Shown: positions 1 through 7,222 of the stretch, piece after piece
How the letters are laid out: each line of letters begins with the position of its first letter
How positions within the stretch are numbered: position 1 is the stretch's first letter
Origin: Gemmatimonadota bacterium
Lineage (GTDB): Bacteria > Gemmatimonadota > Gemmatimonadetes > Gemmatimonadales > Gemmatimonadaceae
NCBI GenBank assembly: GCA_947475795.1
Contig: CANJOX010000039.1
Location: forward strand, 1-13,849
Length of the DNA stretch: 13,849 nt
Reading direction: 5' to 3'
Notes under the pieces: model-generated
Told to the model about the DNA's origin: nothing
Seen by the model: the letters and a program-made list of their open reading frames with translations, nothing else
The model's database searches: none
Program-made: the position numbers and the translations under genes

Positions 1-44
1 GGGGAGGGATTCGGGGGGCGAGCAGGGCGGGTCCAATTGTCTAC

Positions 45-72
45 GTGTCAGCCCTCGTGGGCGTTTCGACAC
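45..72 (-). terminator. Weak imperfect hairpin downstream of murB
   Basis: The bases form nested inverted repeats: GTGTC/GACAC outside and GCCC/GGGC inside, around a 4-base loop, with an asymmetric bulge (one base on one side, five on the other). It lies about 28 nt past the murB stop codon on the minus strand. No T-run follows it, so it is not a canonical intrinsic terminator and may be chance in GC-rich DNA. The rest of 1-99 shows no gene or clear signal. Confidence 0.2.
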
Positions 73-99
73 CGTTCCCCCGCGATCGTTTCCCCTGCG

Positions 100-1053
100 C
101 TAAAAATCCCCGATGAAGCCGACCTCGGGTTGCAGTTCGTAGCCGAACCGTTCTTTCACTGCCGCCTGTGCGTGTGCCACCAACGCGCGGACATCGGCCG
201 CGGTGGCGTGCCCGAGATTCACCAGGATGTTGGCGTGAATGTGCGAGATCTGGGCATCGCCCACCCGGAAACCCTTGAGGCCACACTGGTCGATCAGGCG
301 GCCGGCGCCCACGCCCTCGATCTTCTTGAAGATCGAGCCGGCGCTGGGATGCACCTGCAGCCACGGGTGCCGGGACCCGCGCCAGGAGAGGTTTTCCTGC
401 AAGATCTGATGCAGCCGGGCCGGATCGGCCTTCGTGAGCTGGAACGTGGCGCTCAGCACCACGTCCCGCCGATGGTGAAACACGGTGTCGTCGTAGCCAA
501 ACTGGATGTACGCCGCATCCACCACGCGCCGATCCCCCTCCACGGCCAGGATCTCGCACGACTCGAACACCTCGGCGATGAACATGGTCCGTTCGCGCTC
601 CGGGGCGGGCGAGAGGAAGTGCAGGTTCTGCCAGAGCGCACCGCCCACCGTGCTCGGGATGCCGATATAGTGCTCGAGCCCCGACCACCCGGCGCGGACC
701 GTGTCGAGGACCAGATCCTGGATGATCGCGCCGCTTTCGCTCCAGAGGCGGCCGTCGGCACCCATGGTATGCGCGGTGGCCTGATTGCGGATCACGAGGC
801 CGCGGACGCCGCGGTCACCGATGAGGACGTTGGCCCCGAGCCCAAGTACCACCCACGGAATTCCCGTGGCTCGGGCGGCGGTGATCGCGGCGGCGAGTTC
901 GTCTGCCGACCGGGCCTCGAACAACACGTCGGCCGGTCCGCCGATCCGGAAGGTCGTGAACGGGGCGAGCGGTACGCCGCACGGCAGGCGGTGGCGCGGC
1001 AGCACGCCGGGCGCCGCGGCCGCGAGCGCATCAGCCATCTGGTCGGGAGTCAT
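100..1053 (-). CDS. murB: UDP-N-acetylenolpyruvoylglucosamine reductase (MurB), divergent type II-like
   Basis: MurB reduces UDP-GlcNAc-enolpyruvate to UDP-MurNAc with NADPH and FAD, in the cytoplasm, for peptidoglycan synthesis. The 317-residue product has the FAD-binding N-terminal half (GLGANVLIGDRGVRG at 71-85; GIPSTVGGAL at 131-140) and the MurB C-terminal domain, with PSAGSIFKK at 236-244 carrying the expected catalytic Ser240, AGRLIDQCGLKG at 250-261, and the terminal glutamate in LQPEVGFIG (Glu310). Two features are odd. The usual FGYRxS motif reads FGYDDT (185-190), so the conserved active-site arginine is absent. Also, after the GG motif there is a LHFLSPAPERER stretch (144-155) in place of the usual Asn-Gly-Ala run. 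I chose the ATG at 1053 because GGGGA precedes it by 10 nt and the N-terminus then fits the family; an in-frame ATG at 1131 would add 26 basic residues and overlap the start of the divergent gene. Family is certain; classical activity is very likely but not proven. Confidence 0.9.
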   Translation of the reverse strand: MTPDQMADALAAAAPGVLPRHRLPCGVPLAPFTTFRIGGPADVLFEARSADELAAAITAARATGIPWVVLGLGANVLIGDRGVRGLVIRNQATAHTMGADGRLWSESGAIIQDLVLDTVRAGWSGLEHYIGIPSTVGGALWQNLHFLSPAPERERTMFIAEVFESCEILAVEGDRRVVDAAYIQFGYDDTVFHHRRDVVLSATFQLTKADPARLHQILQENLSWRGSRHPWLQVHPSAGSIFKKIEGVGAGRLIDQCGLKGFRVGDAQISHIHANILVNLGHATAADVRALVAHAQAAVKERFGYELQPEVGFIGDF

Positions 1054-1129
1054 TCCGAAAGATTCCCCGGAGCGGCCCTGTACGCCACGTTTCAGCGTGG
1101 TGACCCGCCCTTCCCTTTCCCGACGTCGC

Positions 1130-2590
1130 ATGCCTGTACCGACCGGCGCCCGCGTGCATCGCGCGCCTACCCGCTACCCTCGCCTTCGGCCCTTCTGGCT
1201 GGCTGCCCTGCTGGCCGTCGCGGCCCCGGCGGCCATGCCTTCGGTGCTGCCGGCGCAGTCGAAGGCCGAACTGCAGAAGGTGCTGCGTCGCACGATGCTG
1301 GCGAACGGGATGGAAGTCATCGTGATCGAAAATCACGGCGTGCCCATCGCGACACTCGAGATCGACGTGCGCAACGGCGCGTTTACGCAGAGCCCGGAGT
1401 ACGCCGGGTTGGCGCACATGTACGAGCACATGTTCTTCAAGGCCAACAAGGACCTGCCCAACGCGGAGGCATTTAACGAGCGTGCCGCCGAACTGGGCGC
1501 CGTGTTCAACGGCACTACGCAAGAAGAACGCGTGAACTATTTCCTCACGCTGCCGGCCGATTCCATCGCGGGAGGGCTGCGCTTTCTGGCCAGCGCGCTC
1601 ATCAACCCGACCTTCCGTGAGGATGAGCTCAAGCGCGAAAAGGAAGTCGTGCTGGGCGAGTACGACCGCAACGAGGCGCAGCCCGGTTTCGACTGGCAGC
1701 AACAGGCGACGACGCTGCTCTATCCGGGACAGTTCAGCCGGAAAAACACGATCGGCGATCGCACCGTGATCGCGAACGTCACGACGGCGCAGATGCGAGA
1801 GATCCAGCGCAAGTACTACGTGCCGAACAACTGCGCGCTGATCGTGACTGGTGACGTGAATGCCGAGCAGGTGTTCGCGCTGGCCCGTCAGGTGTTTGGT
1901 GATTGGCCTCGCGGCGCCGATCCTTTCGTGGCCGATCCTATTCCGCCGATCCCCGCGCTCGACGGCAACAAGGCGCATATCAGCGAAGAGCCGATCAATG
2001 CGGTGGCCGTGCTGATCCAGTGGCAGGGACCCAGCGTCGGCAAGGATCCCGGCGCGACCTTCGCGGCCGATGTGTTCAGCGACGTGCTCAATACGCCGGG
2101 CTCGACGTTCCAGAAGAATCTGGTGGATACGGGGCTGTGGCAGGGCGTCGGCGTGAACTACTACACGCTGAATCAGACCGGACCGATTTCCATCAGCGGA
2201 CAGACGACCCCCGACAAGTTCCGCGTCGCCATGGCGGCGCTCGAGCGCGAGATCGCACGCTTTACGGATCCCACGTACGTGACGGTGCGCGAGCTGGAGG
2301 CGGTGAAAGCGCAACGCACCGTATCGAGTGCGTTCGGCATCGAGAAGGCATCCGAAATCGCGCACACGATCGGGTTCTGGTGGAGCGTCTCGAACCTCGA
2401 CTACTTCCTCGGCTACACGGATACGATGGCCCAGCAGCGCATCACCGATCTCCTGCGCTACACGAAGACCTATGTGGCCGGTAAGCCACGCGTCACGAGC
2501 GTCCTGCTCTCCAGCGAGGCGCGGAAAGCGATCGGGCTCACCGAGTCGGAGTTGCTGACGCCCACCATGCGTCCGGTGGTGCGGCCGTGA
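1130..2590 (+). CDS. Exported M16 family zinc metallopeptidase, catalytic subunit
   Basis: The 486-residue protein starts with an arginine-rich segment and a hydrophobic stretch (about 21-42, PFWLAALLAVAAP then LPAQ), read as a Sec signal peptide, so it should act in the periplasm or at the outer membrane. The inverted zinc motif HxxEH is intact as HMYEH (His96, Glu99 as general base, His100). Glu177 in VVLGEYDRNE is at the right distance (77 residues) to be the third zinc ligand. A second M16 domain follows; at the position where active-site-completing partners carry Arg and Tyr it reads TFQKNLVDTGLWQGV, so that pair is missing. This is the pattern of the active half of a heterodimeric M16 peptidase, and the next gene overlaps it by 4 nt. 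The ATG at 1130 is chosen because the signal peptide follows directly; there is no Shine-Dalgarno sequence. Substrate unknown; peptide or small protein turnover is the family expectation. Confidence 0.9.
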   Translation: MPVPTGARVHRAPTRYPRLRPFWLAALLAVAAPAAMPSVLPAQSKAELQKVLRRTMLANGMEVIVIENHGVPIATLEIDVRNGAFTQSPEYAGLAHMYEHMFFKANKDLPNAEAFNERAAELGAVFNGTTQEERVNYFLTLPADSIAGGLRFLASALINPTFREDELKREKEVVLGEYDRNEAQPGFDWQQQATTLLYPGQFSRKNTIGDRTVIANVTTAQMREIQRKYYVPNNCALIVTGDVNAEQVFALARQVFGDWPRGADPFVADPIPPIPALDGNKAHISEEPINAVAVLIQWQGPSVGKDPGATFAADVFSDVLNTPGSTFQKNLVDTGLWQGVGVNYYTLNQTGPISISGQTTPDKFRVAMAALEREIARFTDPTYVTVRELEAVKAQRTVSSAFGIEKASEIAHTIGFWWSVSNLDYFLGYTDTMAQQRITDLLRYTKTYVAGKPRVTSVLLSSEARKAIGLTESELLTPTMRPVVRP

Positions 2591-4020
2591 AGACACCGTC
2601 TGGAGTCGCGCGTATGGGGTATGGTGTTGTGATGGCGGCGGTGCTGGCGGTGTCGTCGGCCGGGGCGCTGGCGGGGCAGCCGGTGGTGAAGAAGGCGCCG
2701 GTCAAGACAAGCACGAAACCGACGCCGGCCAAGAAGGCGCCGGCCAAACCCGTGGAGTTCCCGTCGGCCGTGACGTCGTCCACCGACACGCTCACGTCGA
2801 AGTTCGAGGTGGCGGGGATTCCGGTGATTCTCCGTCGCGTCACGGCCAACAACGTGGTGGCGGCGAATCTGTATCTGCTGGGTGGGACGCGGCAGCTGAC
2901 GGCCAAGAGTCAGGGCATCGAAACCCTGCTGCTGGAGGCGAGTGAGCGGGGGACGGCCAAGTATCCGCGTGATGTCCTGCGCACGAAAATGGCCCGTCTC
3001 GGCAGTGCCATCGGCGTGGGGGCGAATGCCGACTGGACCACGATCAGTCTGCGCGCCACCACGACGGGACTCGACAGCACCTGGGCCATCCTCGCCGACC
3101 GTGTCATGGCGCCGCGTCTCGATCCCACCGAGGTCGAATTGGTGCGCGAGCAGTTCGTCACCGCGACGCGTCAGCGCAAGGACAGCCCGGATGCCCTGCT
3201 GGAGTATCTCGCCGACAGCATCGCCTTCGCCGGTCACCCTTACGGCCTCGAGCCCACGGGCACCGAGGCGTCGCTCACGCAGATCCGCGCCGCCGATCTC
3301 AAGACCTATCATGCCACGCAATTCGTCACGTCGCGCATGATGCTGGTGGTGGTCGGCAACGTGTCCCGCACCAAGGTGGAGTCGCTGGTGCGCGAGACGC
3401 TGGGACGTCTGCCGAAGGGGGACTACCGCTGGTCGCTCCCCGATCCGCCGGCGGAACTCCCGGGTGCCTACGTGATCGAGCAGCGCACGCTGCCGACCAA
3501 CTATCTCCAAGGCTATTTCCACGGCCCCAAGGCCACGAGCCCCGATTACCCGGCGCTTCGCCTCGCGTGCGCGGTGCTGTCGGGGCGCCTGTTCGCGGAG
3601 GTCCGCGGTCGTCGCAACCTCACGTACTCCGTGAACGCCCCGTTCGTGGAGCGTGCCTTCTCGCTGGGTGGGCTGTACGTCACCACGACCCAGCCCGACG
3701 AAGTGCTGGCGATCATGCAGCAGCAGATCACGTCGCTGCGCGAGGGGACGATCACGGACGAGGGGCTCGACCGTCTGGTGCAGCAGTTCATCGTGACGTA
3801 CTTCCTCGACAACGAGACGAACGCCGACCAGGCGAACATGCTGGCACGCGCGGAGCTGTATCAGGGCGACTTCCGTCGGGCGGCGCAGTTCGTCGAGGAA
3901 CTGCGGGCCGTGACACCGGAGCAGATTCAGCAGGCGGCGCGCACGTACATGGGGCGGGTGCGCTGGGCGTACGTGGGCGATCCGGCGAAAGTGACACCGG
4001 CGCGGATGCTGCGGTTCTGA
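2587..4020 (+). CDS. Exported M16 family peptidase-like protein, non-catalytic partner subunit
   Basis: The 477-residue protein begins with GTG inside the previous gene's stop (GTGA overlap). It has a signal peptide (about 1-30, core GVVMAAVLAVSSAGALAG) and then a Lys/Pro/Ala-rich spacer (35-55, with repeated KKAP and AKKAP) before the M16 fold. Where HxxEH should lie, the sequence is GIETLLLEASERGT (110-123): the two histidines and the glutamate align with Thr113, Glu117 and Leu116, so no zinc site is possible. The second domain keeps the family's EVRGRRNLTYSV (338-349) with Arg340 and Tyr347, the residues that complete the active site of a partner chain. Together with the upstream gene this matches two-subunit M16 enzymes such as mitochondrial processing peptidase and bacterial heterodimeric homologues. 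An ATG at 2614 is a possible alternative start but would trim the signal peptide. Confidence 0.88.
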   Translation: MKTPSGVARMGYGVVMAAVLAVSSAGALAGQPVVKKAPVKTSTKPTPAKKAPAKPVEFPSAVTSSTDTLTSKFEVAGIPVILRRVTANNVVAANLYLLGGTRQLTAKSQGIETLLLEASERGTAKYPRDVLRTKMARLGSAIGVGANADWTTISLRATTTGLDSTWAILADRVMAPRLDPTEVELVREQFVTATRQRKDSPDALLEYLADSIAFAGHPYGLEPTGTEASLTQIRAADLKTYHATQFVTSRMMLVVVGNVSRTKVESLVRETLGRLPKGDYRWSLPDPPAELPGAYVIEQRTLPTNYLQGYFHGPKATSPDYPALRLACAVLSGRLFAEVRGRRNLTYSVNAPFVERAFSLGGLYVTTTQPDEVLAIMQQQITSLREGTITDEGLDRLVQQFIVTYFLDNETNADQANMLARAELYQGDFRRAAQFVEELRAVTPEQIQQAARTYMGRVRWAYVGDPAKVTPARMLRF

Positions 4021-4025
4021 GCCCC

Positions 4026-4778
4026 GTGCGTCCCTCGCCGCCGGGGCGCGGCGTGGCGTTGTCGGTGGATCTGGCCTGCGCTGACTACCGCGACATCGGT
4101 GTGGCCCTGGTCGTTGCCGATACCGACGGGTCGATCGAATCGCTGTCGGCGCGCGCGCTGACGGTCCCGTTCGGGGGTCGCCCGGCGGTGGAGCCGCTGG
4201 CCCGCTGGCTTCGCGAGACGGCCGATGCCGCCGGCGCGCAGTGCCTGTGTATCGACGGGCCACTGGGGTGGAAGGGTCCTGACACCGATTCGCCGCATTG
4301 CCGGCGCAGCGAACGCCTCGTGCGGGCGCCCGGCAAGACCGGATTGCCACCCGACGGGGTGAAGCCACGCAGCTATCTCGGGTTCACCACATTCTCGATC
4401 GCGCTCTTCGAGGCGCTGTGTGCTGATGGGTCTTGGGCGCTTCCGGGGCAGCCCGACGCCCGCCCCGATGCCCGCTTGATCACGGAAAGCTTTCCCACCG
4501 CCGCCTGGCGCGCCCTCGGGCTGACTCCGCTGATGGCCAAGGGGCGCGCCTCCGCCGCCGATATCCGCGACGCCGGAGACCGGCTGCAACGCGGTACCGG
4601 GATCGTGCTCGAGGGGGTCGGTACGCACGATCAGCTGCAGGCCGTGGCTGGCGGTATCGCCGGCGCCTGGTGGGCTGCCGGTCGCGACACGCGGGTGGCA
4701 TTCGCCGGCGACCCGCCGTTCCGTCTCGACGGATGCTGGCGCGAAGGATATATCATGATTCCAGCACCTTCCGCCTGA
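4026..4778 (+). CDS. DUF429 family protein, predicted RNase H-like fold
   Basis: The function is not established; DUF429 proteins are often described as predicted nucleases because of an RNase H-like fold. The 250-residue reading shows the family landmarks: a first strand with Asp15 (ALSVDLA), CIDGPLGW at 75-82 with Asp78, ITESFPTAAWRALG at 152-165 with Glu154, and THDQLQAVAGG at 200-210 with Asp202. These four acidic residues are the natural candidates for a metal site. There is no signal peptide, so it is probably cytoplasmic, unlike its exported neighbours. The start is uncertain: GTG at 4026 (5 nt after the preceding stop) and GTG at 4053 are both in frame, neither with a strong ribosome-binding site, and both keep the Asp15 strand. 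The tight spacing suggests co-transcription with the M16 pair, but no shared function is evident. Confidence 0.75.
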   Translation: MRPSPPGRGVALSVDLACADYRDIGVALVVADTDGSIESLSARALTVPFGGRPAVEPLARWLRETADAAGAQCLCIDGPLGWKGPDTDSPHCRRSERLVRAPGKTGLPPDGVKPRSYLGFTTFSIALFEALCADGSWALPGQPDARPDARLITESFPTAAWRALGLTPLMAKGRASAADIRDAGDRLQRGTGIVLEGVGTHDQLQAVAGGIAGAWWAAGRDTRVAFAGDPPFRLDGCWREGYIMIPAPSA

Positions 4779-4818
4779 GTGTCCGGCGCGTCGTCTCCGA
4801 CCGATTTCCCGCCCTCCT

Positions 4819-6336
4819 GTGTCGAATCCCTATTCCCGTCGCGATTTCGTATCCGACAGCGCGAAGCTCGCCGTCGGTGCGATGATTGTCCCGCGCGTTG
4901 TGCTCGGTGGCCCCGGTGTCCGAGCGCCCAGCGCGAAGCTCAACATCGCCTGCGTCGGGATCGGCGGCATGGGCATGAGCAACATGTCGCAGATGCTGAC
5001 CGAGAATATCGTGGCGGTGTGCGACGTGGATTATGCCTACGTCGAGCGCTCGCTCGAGGCGCGGCTGAAGCCCCGTCAGGGGCCGCCGAGCGCGGAGAAC
5101 ATCCAGCTTGGTGAGGCCTACGCGCGGGCCGCGAAGTACACGGACTTCCGCGAGATGCTGGAGAAGCAGAAGGACATCGACGCGGTGATGATTGCCACAC
5201 CGGACCATCTGCACGCCACGATCGCGCTGGCTGCGATGTCGCTGGGCAAGCACGTGTACGTGCAGAAGCCGCTCGCGTACTCGGTGCATGAGGTGCGACT
5301 GCTGCAGAAGGCGGCGGCGGCCAATCCGAAGCTCGCCACGCAGATGGGCAATCAGGGCCACTCGATGGAGGGCTCGCATCGCATCAACGAAATCATCGCG
5401 TCCGGGGTGCTGGGCAAGATCCGCCAGGTGCATGTGTGGACCGACCGGCCGGTGCGGTACTGGGCGCAGGGGATTCCGCGTCCGCGCGCGGCCAACGCAC
5501 CGGCGCCGACCAATCCACCCAACCCGCGTCCCCAGTGGAACATGGGGACCGTCGACAATGCCGTACGCACCGCGATGGCCGCGAACGATGCTTCACTGCC
5601 GCCGGGGCTGAACTGGGATCTGTACCTCGGACCGGCGCCCGAGATTGCGTACCATCCCGCGTATCATCCGTTCGCCTGGCGTGGCTGGCTGGACTTCGGG
5701 GTCGGTTCGCTGGGCGATATGGGTGCGCACCTGATCGATCAGCCCTTCACGGCGCTCGGTCTCACGTACCCCACGTCCATTGCGGCTTCGTCGAGTCCGT
5801 GGGGCGGCGGCGCGCAGAATCCGGCCACGTATCCGATGGCGACGATGGTGCAATACGACTTCCCGAAGGTGGGCAAGCGTGACGCGCTCAAACTGTACTG
5901 GTATGACGGGGGGCTGATGCCGCCGCGCCCGGAGATGCTTCCCGACGATGTGCCGATGAACAATCCCGGCAGCGATGGCGGCGGCGGCGTCTTCATCGGC
6001 GACAAGGGGATCATGTTCTACGAGACGTACGGCAACAAGCCGCGCATCTTCCCCGAAGCGATCGCGAAAAAGGCCGAGCAAGTGCCGGTGACGCTGCCCC
6101 GCATCACGGTGTCGCACGAACAGAACTGGATTCAGGCCGCCAAGGGAGAAGCGAAGGCCAGCTCGCCGTTCTCGCAGGCGTCGCCGCTCACCGAAACCAT
6201 GCTGTTGGGGATGGCCGCGTTACGCGCGGGACAGGGGCGCAAGGTGAACTACGACAGTCAGGCGATGAAATTCACCAACGCCCCCGACGCGGACCAGTAT
6301 CTCACGCGGGTGTACCGCAAGGGCTGGGAGCTGTAG
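4819..6336 (+). CDS. Gfo/Idh/MocA family oxidoreductase with Tat signal
   Basis: This is an NAD(P)-dependent sugar or cyclitol dehydrogenase-type protein of 505 residues. The N-terminus carries a twin-arginine motif (SRRDFV, Arg7-Arg8) followed by a moderately hydrophobic stretch to about residue 30, so it should be exported folded with its cofactor. The Rossmann motif GIGGMG is at 47-52. The family's EKP motif reads VQKPLAYS (148-155), Gln instead of Glu, keeping the key Lys150. The conserved GDMGAHLID (299-307) gives the expected active-site His304. A Pro/Ala/Asn-rich insertion at about 219-263 separates the two domains. The GTG at 4819 is the start that gives a complete Tat signal; no Shine-Dalgarno sequence precedes it. 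It is 40 nt from the gene before and 49 nt from the one after. The substrate cannot be read from sequence. Confidence 0.85.
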   Translation: MSNPYSRRDFVSDSAKLAVGAMIVPRVVLGGPGVRAPSAKLNIACVGIGGMGMSNMSQMLTENIVAVCDVDYAYVERSLEARLKPRQGPPSAENIQLGEAYARAAKYTDFREMLEKQKDIDAVMIATPDHLHATIALAAMSLGKHVYVQKPLAYSVHEVRLLQKAAAANPKLATQMGNQGHSMEGSHRINEIIASGVLGKIRQVHVWTDRPVRYWAQGIPRPRAANAPAPTNPPNPRPQWNMGTVDNAVRTAMAANDASLPPGLNWDLYLGPAPEIAYHPAYHPFAWRGWLDFGVGSLGDMGAHLIDQPFTALGLTYPTSIAASSSPWGGGAQNPATYPMATMVQYDFPKVGKRDALKLYWYDGGLMPPRPEMLPDDVPMNNPGSDGGGGVFIGDKGIMFYETYGNKPRIFPEAIAKKAEQVPVTLPRITVSHEQNWIQAAKGEAKASSPFSQASPLTETMLLGMAALRAGQGRKVNYDSQAMKFTNAPDADQYLTRVYRKGWEL

Positions 6337-6385
6337 TGCGCCGCCGGCTTCACATCGGCACGGTGCCACGACGCCTCTCGGTGAC

Positions 6386-7222
6386 GTGAGTACCGCCGCC
6401 GAGGCACCGTTCGTCGAGTTACACGCGCCCGACGGTGCTTTCGCGCGGGTGTATCTCGACGGCGGGCAGGTGGCGTCGTGGATACCCAGCGGCTCGGGCG
6501 ACGACCGGCTCTTCGTGAGTCGCGCCGCGCATTACGGTCCGGGGCGTTCCATCCGCGGCGGCATCCCCATTTGCTTTCCGCAGTTCGGTCCGTTCGGCCC
6601 CCTCGCCCAACATGGCTTCGCCCGCCTCAGCCGGTGGCACGTTGCGCAGCAGGCCACCGATGACGCGTCGGCGCGGCTCCTGCTGCGCCTGACCGACAGC
6701 GAGGCGACGCGCGCGCAGTGGCCGTACGCGTTTGCGGCAGAGCTGTCGGTGCAGGTGGCGGCCTCGATGCTCACGGTTGCCCTGACCGTGACCAACACCG
6801 ATACGCAGCCATTCGCCTTCACCGCCGCGCTGCATCCGTACTTTGCCGTCGCGGAGGCGTACGCCACGCACGTCGTGGGGCTCGCGGGGACGCAGTACCG
6901 GGACGCCCTGCGGGACGGTGCCGAATTCCACGCGACCGACGACGTGCTGGCGATCGAGGGGCACATCGATCGGGTGTATTTCGGCACCGGCAATGAAATT
7001 GTGCTGCGCGAGCCACACCGCGGTCTTCGTCTGGAACAGCGTGGATTTTCCGAGACGGTGGTCTGGAATCCGGGCGTGGACGGCACGCGAGCGCGCCCCG
7101 ATTTTGCCGATGGTGACGAGCACCGGATGGTGTGCGTGGAGGCGGCCGTGGTGCGGCCTCCGGTACACCTTGCGCCCGGTGCCCAGTGGACCGGCGCGCA
7201 GGTCATTACCGCGATTCTCTAG
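6386..7222 (+). CDS. D-hexose-6-phosphate mutarotase / aldose 1-epimerase-like protein
   Basis: The 278-residue protein has the beta-sandwich epimerase pattern of the YeaD-like group, which interconverts the anomers of phosphorylated hexoses. The signature RGGIPICFPQFGPFG is at 57-71, QHGFAR at 75-80 with His76, ALHPYF at 148-153 with His150, and MVCVEAA at 248-254 with the likely catalytic base Glu252. There is no signal peptide, so it acts in the cytoplasm. It starts with GTG at 6386, without a recognisable Shine-Dalgarno sequence, and gives a normal family length. Its TAG stop shares a CTAG with the stop of hisIE on the other strand, leaving no room for a terminator between them. Being next to the Gfo/Idh gene fits sugar metabolism. 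Whether the natural substrate is glucose-6-phosphate or another sugar is open. Confidence 0.87.
   Translation: MSTAAEAPFVELHAPDGAFARVYLDGGQVASWIPSGSGDDRLFVSRAAHYGPGRSIRGGIPICFPQFGPFGPLAQHGFARLSRWHVAQQATDDASARLLLRLTDSEATRAQWPYAFAAELSVQVAASMLTVALTVTNTDTQPFAFTAALHPYFAVAEAYATHVVGLAGTQYRDALRDGAEFHATDDVLAIEGHIDRVYFGTGNEIVLREPHRGLRLEQRGFSETVVWNPGVDGTRARPDFADGDEHRMVCVEAAVVRPPVHLAPGAQWTGAQVITAIL

Noticed and set aside
785..1129. Upstream extension of the first M16 gene by 115 codons
   Set aside because: The extension lies antisense to murB and would bury the signal peptide; the ATG at 1130 gives a normal exported M16 protein.
37..1476. A 479-codon plus-strand frame across murB and into the M16 gene
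   Set aside because: It covers a well-supported murB on the other strand and then runs out of frame over the M16 gene; no motif of its own.
1031..2596. A 521-codon open frame on the minus strand opposite the first M16 gene
   Set aside because: It mirrors the codon pattern of the M16 gene and shows no recognisable domain or ribosome-binding site.
3567..4025. Upstream extension of the DUF429 frame into the second M16 gene
   Set aside because: The extra 153 codons are an out-of-frame reading of M16 sequence, and the DUF429 fold begins after 4026.
2470..4368. A 632-codon open frame on the minus strand opposite the second M16 gene
   Set aside because: Its product is arginine/histidine-rich and low in complexity with no family motif, and it runs antisense through a clear M16 protein. 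Long antisense frames are expected in GC-rich DNA.
6337..6385. Inverted repeat GGCACGGTGCC before the mutarotase gene as a terminator or operator
   Set aside because: The centre leaves a one-base loop, no T-run follows, and such short palindromes are common at this GC content.
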